A stretch of 64,000 bases of DNA from UBA11704 sp964491805 (GCA_964491805.1 CAZBGU010000001.1:103232-167231), one strand, 5' to 3'. Shown: positions 24,929 to 33,604, numbered from the stretch's first letter. The notes: a model not told the origin generated them from the sequence alone. Program-made: numbers and translations.

Positions 24929-25732
24929 ATGGAAGGACACCCACACCCAATTACACTTGCAATTGCTCGCATTTCACAGATTTTTTCTGAGATGGGGTTC
25001 GATACTGTTGATGGGCCAGAGCTCGAAGATGAGTGGCATAATTTTGATGCCTTGAATGTTCCTAAAGATCACCCTGCACGAGACATGCAGGACACTTTCT
25101 GGATAAAGACAGAATCTTCACAGACTGGTATAGACAGCAAAAACCAAGTACAACGTACAGGAAAGGACAAGTTTGGTGACCCTGTTGGGTATGTGCTTCG
25201 TACACATACAAGCAATATGCAGATTCGAACAATGGAGAATCACGTGAGAGAAGGCAAAGCGTTTCCTATTGCAATTTGCTGTCCAGGAAAAGTGTTTCGG
25301 AATGAGGCTACTGATGCTACTCATGAAGCACAGTTTCATCAAGTTGAGATGCTGTATGTTGGCAAGGATGCGTCTCTTTCGATGATGCTTGGAGTCATCG
25401 AAAAGTTTTTCTCTGAATTTTTTGGAAGCAATCTAGTTGTTAGGTTGCGTTCAAGTTATTTTCCTTTTGTTGAGCCGGGAAACGAGGTAGATATGCAGTG
25501 TTTTAAGTGTAAAGGAAATGGATGTAATATTTGTAAACAGACTGGATGGATAGAGATCGGTGGAGCTGGAATGGCACACCCAAAAATTCTTGAGTCAGCT
25601 GGGATAAATCCACATGAATATCGAGGTTTCGCGTTTGGTTGTGGAATCGATAGGATGATTATGCTTAAGTATGGTATAGACGATGTCAGACTCTTGTATA
25701 ATGGCGACTTGCGGGTGGTTAATCAATTCTAG
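24929..25732 (+). CDS. pheS: Phenylalanyl-tRNA synthetase alpha chain, N-terminally short
   Basis: PheS forms the catalytic core that charges tRNA-Phe. The 267 residues contain the class II motifs: GPELEDEWHNFDAL, RTHTSNMQIR, GKVFRNEATDATH (motif 2), a CxxC...CxxC zinc-knuckle-like segment and FAFGCGIDRMIML (motif 3). The usual N-terminal coiled coil of about 80-90 residues that contacts tRNA is absent. The first residues already match the catalytic domain, and a -10 box sits just before the ATG. The tRNA-contacting parts of PheT are also altered, so tRNA binding by this enzyme must be rearranged. Confidence 0.95.
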   Translation: MEGHPHPITLAIARISQIFSEMGFDTVDGPELEDEWHNFDALNVPKDHPARDMQDTFWIKTESSQTGIDSKNQVQRTGKDKFGDPVGYVLRTHTSNMQIRTMENHVREGKAFPIAICCPGKVFRNEATDATHEAQFHQVEMLYVGKDASLSMMLGVIEKFFSEFFGSNLVVRLRSSYFPFVEPGNEVDMQCFKCKGNGCNICKQTGWIEIGGAGMAHPKILESAGINPHEYRGFAFGCGIDRMIMLKYGIDDVRLLYNGDLRVVNQF

Positions 25733-25733
25733 T

Positions 25734-26603
25734 ATGGAACTTATTGTAAAACATCGTACAAAGATTTTCGTATACGTTGGGGTTACTCTTGTAAGTATTT
25801 TTATTATCGGAGCGAGTTTTTGGTACAAAAGTCAGTACCTCAAAGAGATTGAATATATATCTAGTAGCGTAGACCGTTCCGACAATCAATCAGAAGGTGT
25901 ATCTACTACAATATCTAGGGAGACAGATGTAAGCACAATCGACATTGAATGTCCCCGTATTCCACCTCAGTTTGAGGGTGCGGTGTTGGCAAATGAGGCA
26001 ATAAAAAAGATATACAAGATACGTGCAGATCAGTTCGATCAAGATGTAAAGGACTCACTTTCTAATACGAATTTACCACAAGAGTTTAAAGGTAGTGGAG
26101 TGTCCTCATACTACGATGTTTCTTATGATGTGGTAGCTTCTTCATCGAGATATATCTCGTACCTTGTCAAAGGGGAACTTTTTTTTGTTGGCAGTGCACA
26201 TCCGTCCCATACGATAGATACATTTATCTTTGATATCAAGAACAAGAGACTTATTAAGCCGGAAGAAATGTTTACAGCTTCATCTTCTTATCTTGTATTG
26301 CTTTCGGATCTCACGCGAAAAGACTTTAGTATTCGGAACGCCGGTGGGAATGTAGAAATTGTAGATACTAATGACAACAATGCGGAAGGATATATTGTTG
26401 ATGTCTCTCGAGAGAATGAAGGATTCAAACCAACACAAGAGAACTTTTCGAGAATTCTTCCAACTAATGATGGTCTAATTGTCTATTTTAATGAATATCA
26501 GATTGCTCCATATTTTGTTGGTCCAGGACAGTCGTATGTACCTTATGCTTCGCTTAAAAAAATTATTGACAAAGAGGGTGTGCTTGGAGAGTATATAAAA
26601 TAA
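25734..26603 (+). CDS. Membrane-anchored DUF3298/RsiV-like protein
   Basis: From ATG 25734, one base after the pheS stop, the 289-residue protein has a membrane helix at about residues 10-30 and an extracellular domain. YYDVSYDVVASS, GSAHPSHTIDTFIFDI and IAPYFVGPGQSYVPYASLK resemble the DUF4163/DUF3298 arrangement found in RsiV-type anti-sigma factors and related wall proteins. No sigma-binding N-terminal domain is obvious, so the RsiV regulatory role should not be assumed. It lies between pheS and pheT, an unusual interruption of that pair. Confidence 0.65.
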   Translation: MELIVKHRTKIFVYVGVTLVSIFIIGASFWYKSQYLKEIEYISSSVDRSDNQSEGVSTTISRETDVSTIDIECPRIPPQFEGAVLANEAIKKIYKIRADQFDQDVKDSLSNTNLPQEFKGSGVSSYYDVSYDVVASSSRYISYLVKGELFFVGSAHPSHTIDTFIFDIKNKRLIKPEEMFTASSSYLVLLSDLTRKDFSIRNAGGNVEIVDTNDNNAEGYIVDVSRENEGFKPTQENFSRILPTNDGLIVYFNEYQIAPYFVGPGQSYVPYASLKKIIDKEGVLGEYIK

Positions 26604-26628
26604 ACCTAATACGTATTGCTTATAGCCT

Positions 26629-29040
26629 ATGAAATTTTCAAAGAATTGGTTGCAAGATTATATTGTTGAATCACTTCCTTCTGATGAAGTGATTGAGTCA
26701 GAGCTTAATAAGAAAGCTTTTGAGGTTGAGGGGGTTGCTGTGGTTGCGCGACCAAGAGTCGCACAAGTAGATGCAGGCAATACTGATACAGTTTTTGATA
26801 TTAAGGTATTACCAAACCGTGCACATGATGCACTCGGTCATCATGGTTTGGCATATGAACTATGTGCTTCCCTCGGCCTCACCTTTAACAAGGAGAAGGA
26901 CGTTATTGATGATCAGTCATATTATGACAAAAGCGTTGAAGGGGTATCTGTTTCAATAGAAGATCATTTGTCGTGCTCTCGATTTATGTCTGTACGAATT
27001 GATCATGTTGTAGTTGAGGAGAGTCCGGAATGGTTACAAGAGAGACTTGCAGCAATAGGGCAGAGAAGCATTAACACTATTGTTGACATCACAAACTATG
27101 TGCAATTTTCATTAAATAAACCAATGCATGCATACGACGCTCGCACCATTAAAGGTACGCTGTCTGCACGTATGGCAAAGAAGGGAGAAGAGTTACTTAC
27201 ACTCGATGACAAACATCTTATCCTTGATGAGCATACGCTTGTAATTGCTGATGATGAGAAAGTTCTTGGTCTTGCTGGAATTAAAGGTGGAAAATATAGT
27301 GGTATTCAAAGCGATACAACGAGCATTATTCTTGAGAGTGCTAATTTTGATCCTGTTCTTATCAGAAAAACATCAGAACGATATGGTATTAAGACGGATG
27401 CTTCGAAGCGATTTGAGAATGGGATCGCAAACAACCTTGTTATTGAGGGTTTACATATGACCTCAAATCTCATTCATGCTTTATGTGGAAGCGCACACAA
27501 AGGTCAGGTAACTGATGTGTATCCAAAAAAAGATACACCGTATTATGTTGGTATTTCAAAGTTAGAGCTCAATAATATTCTCGGCACATCATATTCTGAT
27601 GAAGATATATCAAAAACTCTTACGAGACTCTCATTTCCTTACGAGGTGATCGTTCCTCATGAATATATTACAACAACATACCCAGCACTTATAGGCGCAG
27701 GATATAAGAACCCATCGAGCATGCGAGAAGATGCTCCTCATTTGTTTAGCTGCTCTTCTCTGGTGAGTTATCTGTATAAAGGTATTTGGATGCCTAGCCT
27801 TTCTATAGATAAGTTTGTCTTTTCGAAGCGAATCACAAGGGAAGAGTTACGTTTTGGCGATCTTATTTTTACAAACACAAATGAAGGAGTTATCCGATAT
27901 GAGTCGGTTGAGTTTATGCGAGGAACTAAAGTTCCTGAAGGAGTTGATCATGTCGCTATGTACTGCGGCGACGGTGTTGTTATACATGCGACAAAAGTAA
28001 AAGGAATGGTAGTAAAAGAATCTCTCGATACATTTGTAAATGGAAGAAATATCGTTGGGTACGGAAGAGTAGTTGATGATCTCTATGAAAAACGTTATGT
28101 TGTCCGTGTCCCTTCCGTGCGGCTTGATATTCGTATAAAGGAAGATCTTGCCGAAGAGGTTGGTCGCATCATTGGTTATGATAAGCTAACCCCGTCACTT
28201 CCAAACCTTTCTCGAAAAGGTGTATTACCAAAGGTAACACATTACGAGAATAAAGTTCGTGAGATACTCTTTGCACATGGGTTTTCAGAAGTAATTACGT
28301 ATTCATTTGGAGATGTTGGTGAAGTGGAGCTTATGAAGGGTCTAGCCGACGATAAGGAGAAGTTGCGATCAAATCTTGGGAAAGGTGTTCATGATGCGGT
28401 TATGCGCGGTCTTTATAATGCTCCTCTTCTTGGTCAAAAAACAATTAAAATTTTTGAATTTGGTAATGTGTTTACAGGGGGTAAAGAAGTTAAACATTTA
28501 GCTATCGCTCTTGATGATGGTGGTAAGAAAACTAGTTTTACCGAAGAGCTGGAGATGATTCTCGCTGCAATCAAGAGAACACTTCCTGTTATATCAATAG
28601 AATGTGATACTGTTTCTACGAAACCATATGTTATCGAGATTGACTTTGATACACTAATCTCATCACTTCCAGACCCAACATCATATGAAGCTCCTATTTA
28701 TTGTTTACCGTCAAATCATGAATCAGATGCTTCGTCTCGCTTTGTTTATAAGCCCGTCTCTCCTTATCCGTTTATTTCTCGTGATATTGCTGTGTGGGTA
28801 CCTGTTTCTGTCTCATGGGAGGATATCAGAGGTTTTTGTGATCAAGTTGGGAATGCTCTTGTTGTTCGTATTGATTTATTTGATACGTTCACAAAGGAGA
28901 AAGATGGTGTCACAATGACATCATATGCATTTCGACTCGTATTTCAAAGTTACGACAGGACACTGACAGATGATGAAGTAAACACGTGTGTGCAAGAGTA
29001 TCACCAAATCTTACAAGAGAAAGGGTACGAGATTAGATAG
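26629..29040 (+). CDS. pheT: Phenylalanyl-tRNA synthetase beta chain with inserted NlpC/P60-type domain
   Basis: The 803-residue PheT has a B1 start (MKFSKNWLQDYI) joined directly to DIKVLPNRAHDALG. The EMAP/OB-fold B2 domain of about 105 residues is therefore missing. The B3/B4 editing region follows. B5 starts at KLELNNILG, is interrupted after LSFPYEV and resumes at VRVPSVRLDIRIKEDLAEEV. The interruption, about residues 342-490, looks like an NlpC/P60 cysteine peptidase: Cys375 in FSCSSLVSYLY, FGDLIF, His441 in VDHVAMY and His453 in VVIHAT. The C-terminal anticodon-binding FDX-ACB domain is intact. The frame is unbroken through both junctions, so this is a fusion and not an error visible here. 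Confidence 0.93.
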   Translation: MKFSKNWLQDYIVESLPSDEVIESELNKKAFEVEGVAVVARPRVAQVDAGNTDTVFDIKVLPNRAHDALGHHGLAYELCASLGLTFNKEKDVIDDQSYYDKSVEGVSVSIEDHLSCSRFMSVRIDHVVVEESPEWLQERLAAIGQRSINTIVDITNYVQFSLNKPMHAYDARTIKGTLSARMAKKGEELLTLDDKHLILDEHTLVIADDEKVLGLAGIKGGKYSGIQSDTTSIILESANFDPVLIRKTSERYGIKTDASKRFENGIANNLVIEGLHMTSNLIHALCGSAHKGQVTDVYPKKDTPYYVGISKLELNNILGTSYSDEDISKTLTRLSFPYEVIVPHEYITTTYPALIGAGYKNPSSMREDAPHLFSCSSLVSYLYKGIWMPSLSIDKFVFSKRITREELRFGDLIFTNTNEGVIRYESVEFMRGTKVPEGVDHVAMYCGDGVVIHATKVKGMVVKESLDTFVNGRNIVGYGRVVDDLYEKRYVVRVPSVRLDIRIKEDLAEEVGRIIGYDKLTPSLPNLSRKGVLPKVTHYENKVREILFAHGFSEVITYSFGDVGEVELMKGLADDKEKLRSNLGKGVHDAVMRGLYNAPLLGQKTIKIFEFGNVFTGGKEVKHLAIALDDGGKKTSFTEELEMILAAIKRTLPVISIECDTVSTKPYVIEIDFDTLISSLPDPTSYEAPIYCLPSNHESDASSRFVYKPVSPYPFISRDIAVWVPVSVSWEDIRGFCDQVGNALVVRIDLFDTFTKEKDGVTMTSYAFRLVFQSYDRTLTDDEVNTCVQEYHQILQEKGYEIR

Positions 29041-29170
29041 CAAAAGCTTTTCACTATGCATGTATTTTGTAAAAAGAGTTTGTATAGTTGGTAATTTTCT
29101 GGTGCTTAATCATAACACGCCTCTATACAAGAGTATATTTTCGTGTTTTTGCATGTTTTTGTAGGAAAGG

Positions 29171-29176
29171 TATACT
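29171..29176 (+). promoter_or_regulatory. -10 box of the 176-residue membrane protein gene
   Basis: TATACT lies 9 bases before ATG 29186. Confidence 0.55.
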
Positions 29177-29185
29177 AGTAGTCAT

Positions 29186-29716
29186 ATGAAAAGATATGTA
29201 CCGATTGTTATAGGTGTTGTTGCTCTTTGTGTTATTTTATTTATAGGGAATGATCAAATGAAAAGCAAGAATGATACTGCTAATGAGGAACAAAAGACCG
29301 AAGTAGCTCTCACTTCTTTTTCGGGTAAAGTTACAAGAATGTATGAAGGGGAAAACGTGCTTGAGTATGGTTTTGACGTGCCAGCATCAGCGACTACAAC
29401 GGTAGAGAAAGACGGAGCTCTTGTTAAGGTAACGGATAATGGGGTTCCGCTTGTTGCGGCATATTTTAGTTATGAAGGTGGCCGAGGATATTCACCAGAA
29501 GATTATATTACAAATAACATTGTTCCAAGCGTTGCTGCGGTAACCGATATGGGCACAACAACGGTTGGTTCACATGAATGGACTGTCGCTGAGTCTGAGT
29601 GGTCAGTTTGGCATGTTGCTAAGTCATCTAATGGTCAGTGGTTAATTGTTGTAGAAAACAAAAAAACAGATACTGAAAAAGCAAAGACGATTCTTGAGAG
29701 CCTTACTACAAAATAA
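29186..29716 (+). CDS. Exported or membrane-anchored protein, unknown
   Basis: The 176-residue protein has one N-terminal hydrophobic helix (residues 4-21), a charged linker and a compact C-terminal domain of about 120 residues with alternating beta-like stretches (YGFDVPASATTTV, WTVAESEWSVWHV, WLIVVENKKTD). No cysteine lipobox is convincing. I do not recognise the family; the shape suggests a small secreted beta domain held at the membrane. It is a single gene with its own promoter and a strong terminator. Confidence 0.6.
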   Translation: MKRYVPIVIGVVALCVILFIGNDQMKSKNDTANEEQKTEVALTSFSGKVTRMYEGENVLEYGFDVPASATTTVEKDGALVKVTDNGVPLVAAYFSYEGGRGYSPEDYITNNIVPSVAAVTDMGTTTVGSHEWTVAESEWSVWHVAKSSNGQWLIVVENKKTDTEKAKTILESLTTK

Positions 29717-29730
29717 TAATTACTAATAAA

Positions 29731-29767
29731 AACAAAATGCACCACAAACAATATGGTGCATTTTGTT
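29731..29767 (+). terminator. Strong intrinsic terminator before mnmA
   Basis: AACAAAATGCACCA (29731-29744) pairs perfectly with TGGTGCATTTTGTT (29754-29767), 14 pairs, with the T-rich arm at the 3' side. Its AT-rich flanks would also allow function on the opposite strand. Confidence 0.8.
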
Positions 29768-29795
29768 TTGGTGATAAACGTGATAGATTGGTGTA

Positions 29796-30836
29796 ATGAT
29801 GGAAGCTCGCAAGAAGGTGTATGTTGGTATGTCAGGCGGAGTAGACTCTGCTGTCTCCGCTCTTTTGTTAAAGGAGAGAGGGTATGACGTTACGGGGGTC
29901 TTTATTAAGGTTTGGCAACCTGATTTTATTGAGTGCACGTGGAAGAAGGACAGATTAGATGCAATGCGGGTTGCATCTGTACTTGATATACCTTTTATAA
30001 CACTAGATCTCGAAAGGGAATATAAGGAAGGAGTGATCGACTATATGATTGGTGAGTATCGTGCAGGAAGGACCCCTAATCCAGATGTTATGTGTAATGC
30101 ACAGGTAAAGTTCGGTGCATTTTATTCATGGGCAAAATCTCATGGTGCTGACTATATTGCAACAGGTCATTATGCAGAGCATGATGGGGAATCCTTATTG
30201 AAGAGTAAGGACGAGAATAAAGACCAGACATACTTTTTGTGGGCGGTAAAAAAAGAAATACTTTCTTCAGTATTGTTTCCTGTAGGTAAGATGGAAAAGT
30301 CACAGGTTCGTGCACGTGCATCTTTGCACGGTCTTCCTGTTAGTGAAAAGAAAGATAGTCAAGGTCTTTGTTTTGTCGGGACAATTGATATTAAGACCCT
30401 GCTTAAGCAGTATATCGAGGAAAAAAAGGGAGATGTACTTAGTGAAAGTGGCGATGTCATAGGGACGCATGACGGGGTAATGTTCTTTACAATTGGGGAG
30501 CGTCACGGATTTGTTATTACAAAAAAAACAACAGATGACACTCCGTATTTTGTTATAGCAAAGGACATAGAGCGCAATACACTTACAGTATCACACTCTG
30601 CCCCACATGAAGATCAAGGCGATATTATTGCTATTGAAAAAACAAATTGGACGCAAGTACCAAAAATAGGTCACATCTACCGTGCACGAGCACGATATAG
30701 AGCGCCATATGCGTCAGTAGAAGTTATTGATAGTCACCATATGAGGGTTGTAGATGGTTTTATTACAAAAACATCAGGTCAATCACTTGTTCTTTATGAT
30801 GGTGATAGATGTATTGGCGGAGGTATTATCTCTTAG
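29796..30836 (+). CDS. mnmA: tRNA-specific 2-thiouridylase
   Basis: MnmA thiolates uridine-34 of Lys, Glu and Gln tRNAs using ATP and a sulfur donor. The 346-residue protein has the PP-loop GMSGGVDSAVSALLL, NPDVMCNAQVKFGAF with the catalytic Cys, ATGHYA, DQTYFLWAV and SQGLCFVG with the second catalytic Cys. The C-terminal beta-barrel (GHIYRARARYR) is present. Two ATGs are adjacent at 29796 and 29799; either could be the start. Its sulfur relay partners are not in this window. Confidence 0.96.
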   Translation: MMEARKKVYVGMSGGVDSAVSALLLKERGYDVTGVFIKVWQPDFIECTWKKDRLDAMRVASVLDIPFITLDLEREYKEGVIDYMIGEYRAGRTPNPDVMCNAQVKFGAFYSWAKSHGADYIATGHYAEHDGESLLKSKDENKDQTYFLWAVKKEILSSVLFPVGKMEKSQVRARASLHGLPVSEKKDSQGLCFVGTIDIKTLLKQYIEEKKGDVLSESGDVIGTHDGVMFFTIGERHGFVITKKTTDDTPYFVIAKDIERNTLTVSHSAPHEDQGDIIAIEKTNWTQVPKIGHIYRARARYRAPYASVEVIDSHHMRVVDGFITKTSGQSLVLYDGDRCIGGGIIS

Positions 30837-30879
30837 AGGAGACTAAGTTATCCTTAATGTAAGATTACCGGGCTGTCTT

Positions 30880-31677
30880 TTATACATACGAGGAAAGATT
30901 CTTTTGTTTTTTTAGATTTTGTATTTTTTTAATGATAGCTTGCGAAGCCTCCAGAGTTTTCTCCTGTAAGGTTTCAAACTCGTAGTTAAGTATTCCGGGG
31001 TCAAAGGGTATCTCACCGAGAATAATTGTTGAGTTTTTTTCAATAAAATTATTATAAAAATCATTACCATCTGGCTTATTGACCACTGCATAACACGGAA
31101 TCATTGTTTTTGAACATATTGTTTTAATTTGTTCAAAGACTTTTACACTGTTTCTGTGTGGCTCGACAACGCCAATTACTGCGTCAATTCCTGCATAAAG
31201 TCCGTAGTTAAGCATATCTGCACCAGCAACACTATCTATAACCACGAAAGCGTCATGTTCATCAAGAAAGCCAAGATAATATTTTAATGGTCCAGAAAGC
31301 CCGTGTGCGCACGATGATTGAAAGAGAACCTCAGGACTTCCAAGTCCCATGTTTATCAGTGAGAGATAAGGGGAAAGCTTTACTGTAATGGAATCCGTAT
31401 AGGAATCTAGTGGGGTTACAGAAAACCGTGGAGTGTGTGTATGTGTTTCTTTGCGACTACTACAACAGGTTTTAATGGCATTACTCATGAACTCTTTATC
31501 ACTTTTTTCCATACGAGGTGTAAGTTCAGGGTCAGTCCCCAAATTAGAAGTTAGGTCCATGTTGTGATCTGCGTCAATAGCAAGTGTGGGGGTCTTATTA
31601 GCTTCTAGGGTCTTAATAATAAGCCATGAGGTGCTACTTTTCCCACTACCACCCTTACCAACAAAAGCAATTTTCAT
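30880..31677 (-). CDS. CooC/MinD-type P-loop ATPase
   Basis: The 265-residue protein (start at 31677, preceded by a TATAAA-like box on the minus strand) is a deviant-Walker SIMIBI ATPase. It has VGKGGSGKSS at the N-terminus, AIDADHNMDL, VVIDSVAGADM and VVNKPDGN for base recognition. An SSCAHG segment lies where CooC proteins carry conserved cysteines. CooC inserts nickel into carbon monoxide dehydrogenase (family knowledge), yet no such enzyme is seen here. The neighbouring ZIP-type metal transporter makes a metal-handling role attractive but unproven. MinD or ParA roles are less likely because no partner gene adjoins. Confidence 0.7.
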   Translation of the reverse strand: MKIAFVGKGGSGKSSTSWLIIKTLEANKTPTLAIDADHNMDLTSNLGTDPELTPRMEKSDKEFMSNAIKTCCSSRKETHTHTPRFSVTPLDSYTDSITVKLSPYLSLINMGLGSPEVLFQSSCAHGLSGPLKYYLGFLDEHDAFVVIDSVAGADMLNYGLYAGIDAVIGVVEPHRNSVKVFEQIKTICSKTMIPCYAVVNKPDGNDFYNNFIEKNSTIILGEIPFDPGILNYEFETLQEKTLEASQAIIKKIQNLKKQKNLSSYV

Positions 31678-31724
31678 ATTATTTATACTAGCAAAGTGTG
31701 TTATCTGTTGCAATTAGTTTGCAA

Positions 31725-32426
31725 TTAGTTGTGCATGTGGTCATCATGTGGTGTATGAGTACTGGGGTGTTGTACATGGAATCTGACTTCAAGATATATA
31801 ATCCACAGCACAATCGCAGCAAGTGAAGAAACGCTCGCAATTTCAAGGGCGTGGAACTGTTCTTCGTTAATTTGTTTACCAAGAAGATAGGTAAGTGTTG
31901 CTGCAACGGGAGATCCAATTTGTGCCGCCGCTCCGTAGACAATGGTGCGCTTGATAGACATCCCGAGGCTTCTAAACAGAGTAAGTGTACCAAGTATCTT
32001 AGGGAGTTCATGGGTGATGATGCCAAGTGTGGCCGCATATCCGAATATTGGATTAACAAGGTAAGTTCCTCCAATAACAGCACCATCTAGAAGTGAATGG
32101 AAAGATTCGCTTATGACAATACCTTTTGCACCTTCAGTGCTTACTTCGTGATGGTGTCCATGTGAAAATCTGGATAAAATAAAGAGTGTAAGGGCGCCAG
32201 CGGCAACGCTGACGAGAACATCTGATAAAGTGAGAGTGTTACCATCTTCATTAAAAGTATTAAGTGCGGTAATAAGGAGAAGTGCAGTTCCGATGACAAG
32301 AAGAAGAATCTTGAGGCGTCCTTGTATGACATTCCTACGAAGAAGGAGTGTAAGAAGCGCAAGAAGTGGCAATGTGCTTGCGCTAAGCACCATAAGAAAG
32401 AATGGGGCATGAGAAGAAAACTGCAT
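31725..32426 (-). CDS. ZIP-family divalent metal transporter
   Basis: This 233-residue inner-membrane protein has seven or eight helices. The metal-binding pair of helices is clear: SFHSLLDGAVIG and GIITHELPKILG carry the His and Glu residues that form the ZIP transport site. A His-rich cytosolic loop (SHGHHHE) and a His-rich C-terminus could collect metal. Zinc is the likeliest substrate, iron or manganese possible. It is divergent from a Fur-family regulator, with a 12-base palindrome in the shared promoter region, which suggests metal-responsive control. Confidence 0.87.
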   Translation of the reverse strand: MQFSSHAPFFLMVLSASTLPLLALLTLLLRRNVIQGRLKILLLVIGTALLLITALNTFNEDGNTLTLSDVLVSVAAGALTLFILSRFSHGHHHEVSTEGAKGIVISESFHSLLDGAVIGGTYLVNPIFGYAATLGIITHELPKILGTLTLFRSLGMSIKRTIVYGAAAQIGSPVAATLTYLLGKQINEEQFHALEIASVSSLAAIVLWIIYLEVRFHVQHPSTHTPHDDHMHN

Positions 32427-32455
32427 AGTGCTAGCAGTATAGTATTATTGCGAAC

Positions 32456-32467
32456 TACTTGCAAGTA
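32456..32467. promoter_or_regulatory. Palindrome in the ZIP/Fur divergent promoter region
   Basis: TACTTGCAAGTA is a perfect 12-base palindrome 30 bases upstream of the ZIP gene start and 54 before the Fur-family gene. Position and symmetry suit a dimeric regulator site. It does not match the E. coli Fur or Zur consensus that I know. Confidence 0.4.
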
Positions 32468-32521
32468 CCCTTTTGTGTGGTACACTTGTATTGTATAGTG
32501 AAATTTTAGCAGGTATATATC

Positions 32522-32950
32522 ATGGCAATTTATTCAAAGGAAGAATTGGAAACAATGTTACAGGAAGCCGGTCTTCGTGTGACTGATCATCGTGTAGCTG
32601 TCCTTGCATCTGTTGCAAAAGTTAGGCAGCCGATTACGGTGTATGAGCTTGTAGATGTGTTACGTAAGAAGAATAATATTGACCAGGCAACGGTATATCG
32701 TAATCTTTCCTCGCTACATGAAGCAGGACTACTTCGGCGTCTCGACTTTAATCACGGCCATGCTCACTATGAGCTCGAGACAGGGCGTGCGTCGCATCAG
32801 CTTGTATGTCACTCATGTGAGACTATTGAGAAGATAGAGGGGATATCAGTCGACGATGCTGTTAAAAAGATGCTTAAGAAAAGCAAGAAATTTAAAAATA
32901 TGACGACACATTCTATAGAAATATATGGAACATGCAAGAAGTGTGTGTAG
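32522..32950 (+). CDS. Fur-family metalloregulator
   Basis: The 142-residue protein has the winged-helix DNA-binding half (VTDHRVAVLASV, PITVYELVDVLRK, ATVYRNLSSL) and the dimerisation half with metal ligands. HGHAHYELE and HQLVCHSCETIE hold His and a CxxC, and the C-terminus ends in a second CxxC (GTCKKCV), as in the structural zinc site of Fur and Zur. The sensed metal cannot be read from the sequence. The adjacent divergent ZIP transporter makes a Zur-like role the best guess. Confidence 0.9.
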   Translation: MAIYSKEELETMLQEAGLRVTDHRVAVLASVAKVRQPITVYELVDVLRKKNNIDQATVYRNLSSLHEAGLLRRLDFNHGHAHYELETGRASHQLVCHSCETIEKIEGISVDDAVKKMLKKSKKFKNMTTHSIEIYGTCKKCV

Positions 32951-33026
32951 GAGAAGCAAGGAGTTTAACACTAGAAGTTGTAAGAATGCGGGTATATTTT
33001 TTCAGCAATGGGTTCGCATTTTTTGA

Positions 33027-33032
33027 TATACT
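33027..33032 (+). promoter_or_regulatory. -10 box fixing a GTG leaderless start
   Basis: TATACT ends 7 bases before the GTG at 33040, so the transcript should begin at or beside the GTG. No ribosome-binding site is present. Confidence 0.55.
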
Positions 33033-33039
33033 TTAGTTT

Positions 33040-33498
33040 GTGATACATATCAATCAGCAAGCACCGCCATTTTCTCTTCCAGATCAAGACGGTAAGATAC
33101 ATACATTGGAAGATTATAAAGGAAAGAAAGTATTACTTTACTTTTATCCAAAGGATGACACTCCGGGATGCATGATAGAGGCGTGTAGTTTTCGTGATAA
33201 CTATCAGGCATTACAAGACAGCGGTCTTGTTGTGCTCGGCGTCAGTAAGGACAGTACGAAAAGTCATAAAAAGTTTGTGGAAAAGTACAAGCTTCCTTTT
33301 TCACTTCTTTCTGATGTTGAAGGTGTGGTGTGTGCGGCTTACGGTGTTTGGCAAAAGAAAAAGTTTATGGGTCGAGAATATATGGGCATTGAACGAACAA
33401 GTTTTTTAATTGATAAGAGCGGTGTCATCGAGAAGTTGTACGAAACTGTTAAACCAAAGATTCATGTCGACGAGGTAAAAGTAGATGTTGGAGCATAA
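33040..33498 (+). CDS. bcp: Peroxiredoxin, Bcp/PrxQ type
   Basis: This 152-residue thiol peroxidase reduces hydrogen peroxide and organic peroxides. The peroxidatic Cys is in DTPGCMIEACSF, which also has the second (resolving) Cys five residues later, as in the atypical two-Cys PrxQ class. YFYPKDD and the late RTSFLIDKSG strand complete the fold. The GTG start is supported by the adjacent -10 box. Electrons would come from a thioredoxin system not seen in this window. No signal peptide, so cytoplasmic. Confidence 0.93.
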   Translation: MIHINQQAPPFSLPDQDGKIHTLEDYKGKKVLLYFYPKDDTPGCMIEACSFRDNYQALQDSGLVVLGVSKDSTKSHKKFVEKYKLPFSLLSDVEGVVCAAYGVWQKKKFMGREYMGIERTSFLIDKSGVIEKLYETVKPKIHVDEVKVDVGA

Positions 33499-33562
33499 CC
33501 GCAGTGTTGAAAATGGCAATAATGAAAGTATATATATTTGCTGTATAAAATTAGAATGTGAA

Positions 33563-33584
33563 AAGGCGCGCTCGCGCGCGCCTT
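33563..33584 (-). terminator. GC-rich terminator of the 122-residue protein gene
   Basis: AAGGCGCGC (33563-33571) pairs with GCGCGCCTT (33576-33584) around a four-base loop. On the minus strand the stem ends in TTTT, 20 bases beyond the stop codon of the gene at 33605. Confidence 0.65.
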
Positions 33585-33604
33585 ACCCTTTCGGGGTTTC
33601 GGGC

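Noticed and set aside
26629..29040. Separate peptidase gene misjoined to pheT
   Set aside because: The frame is open through both junctions, with no stop, start signal or promoter-like box at the insert, so a true in-frame fusion is the simpler reading.
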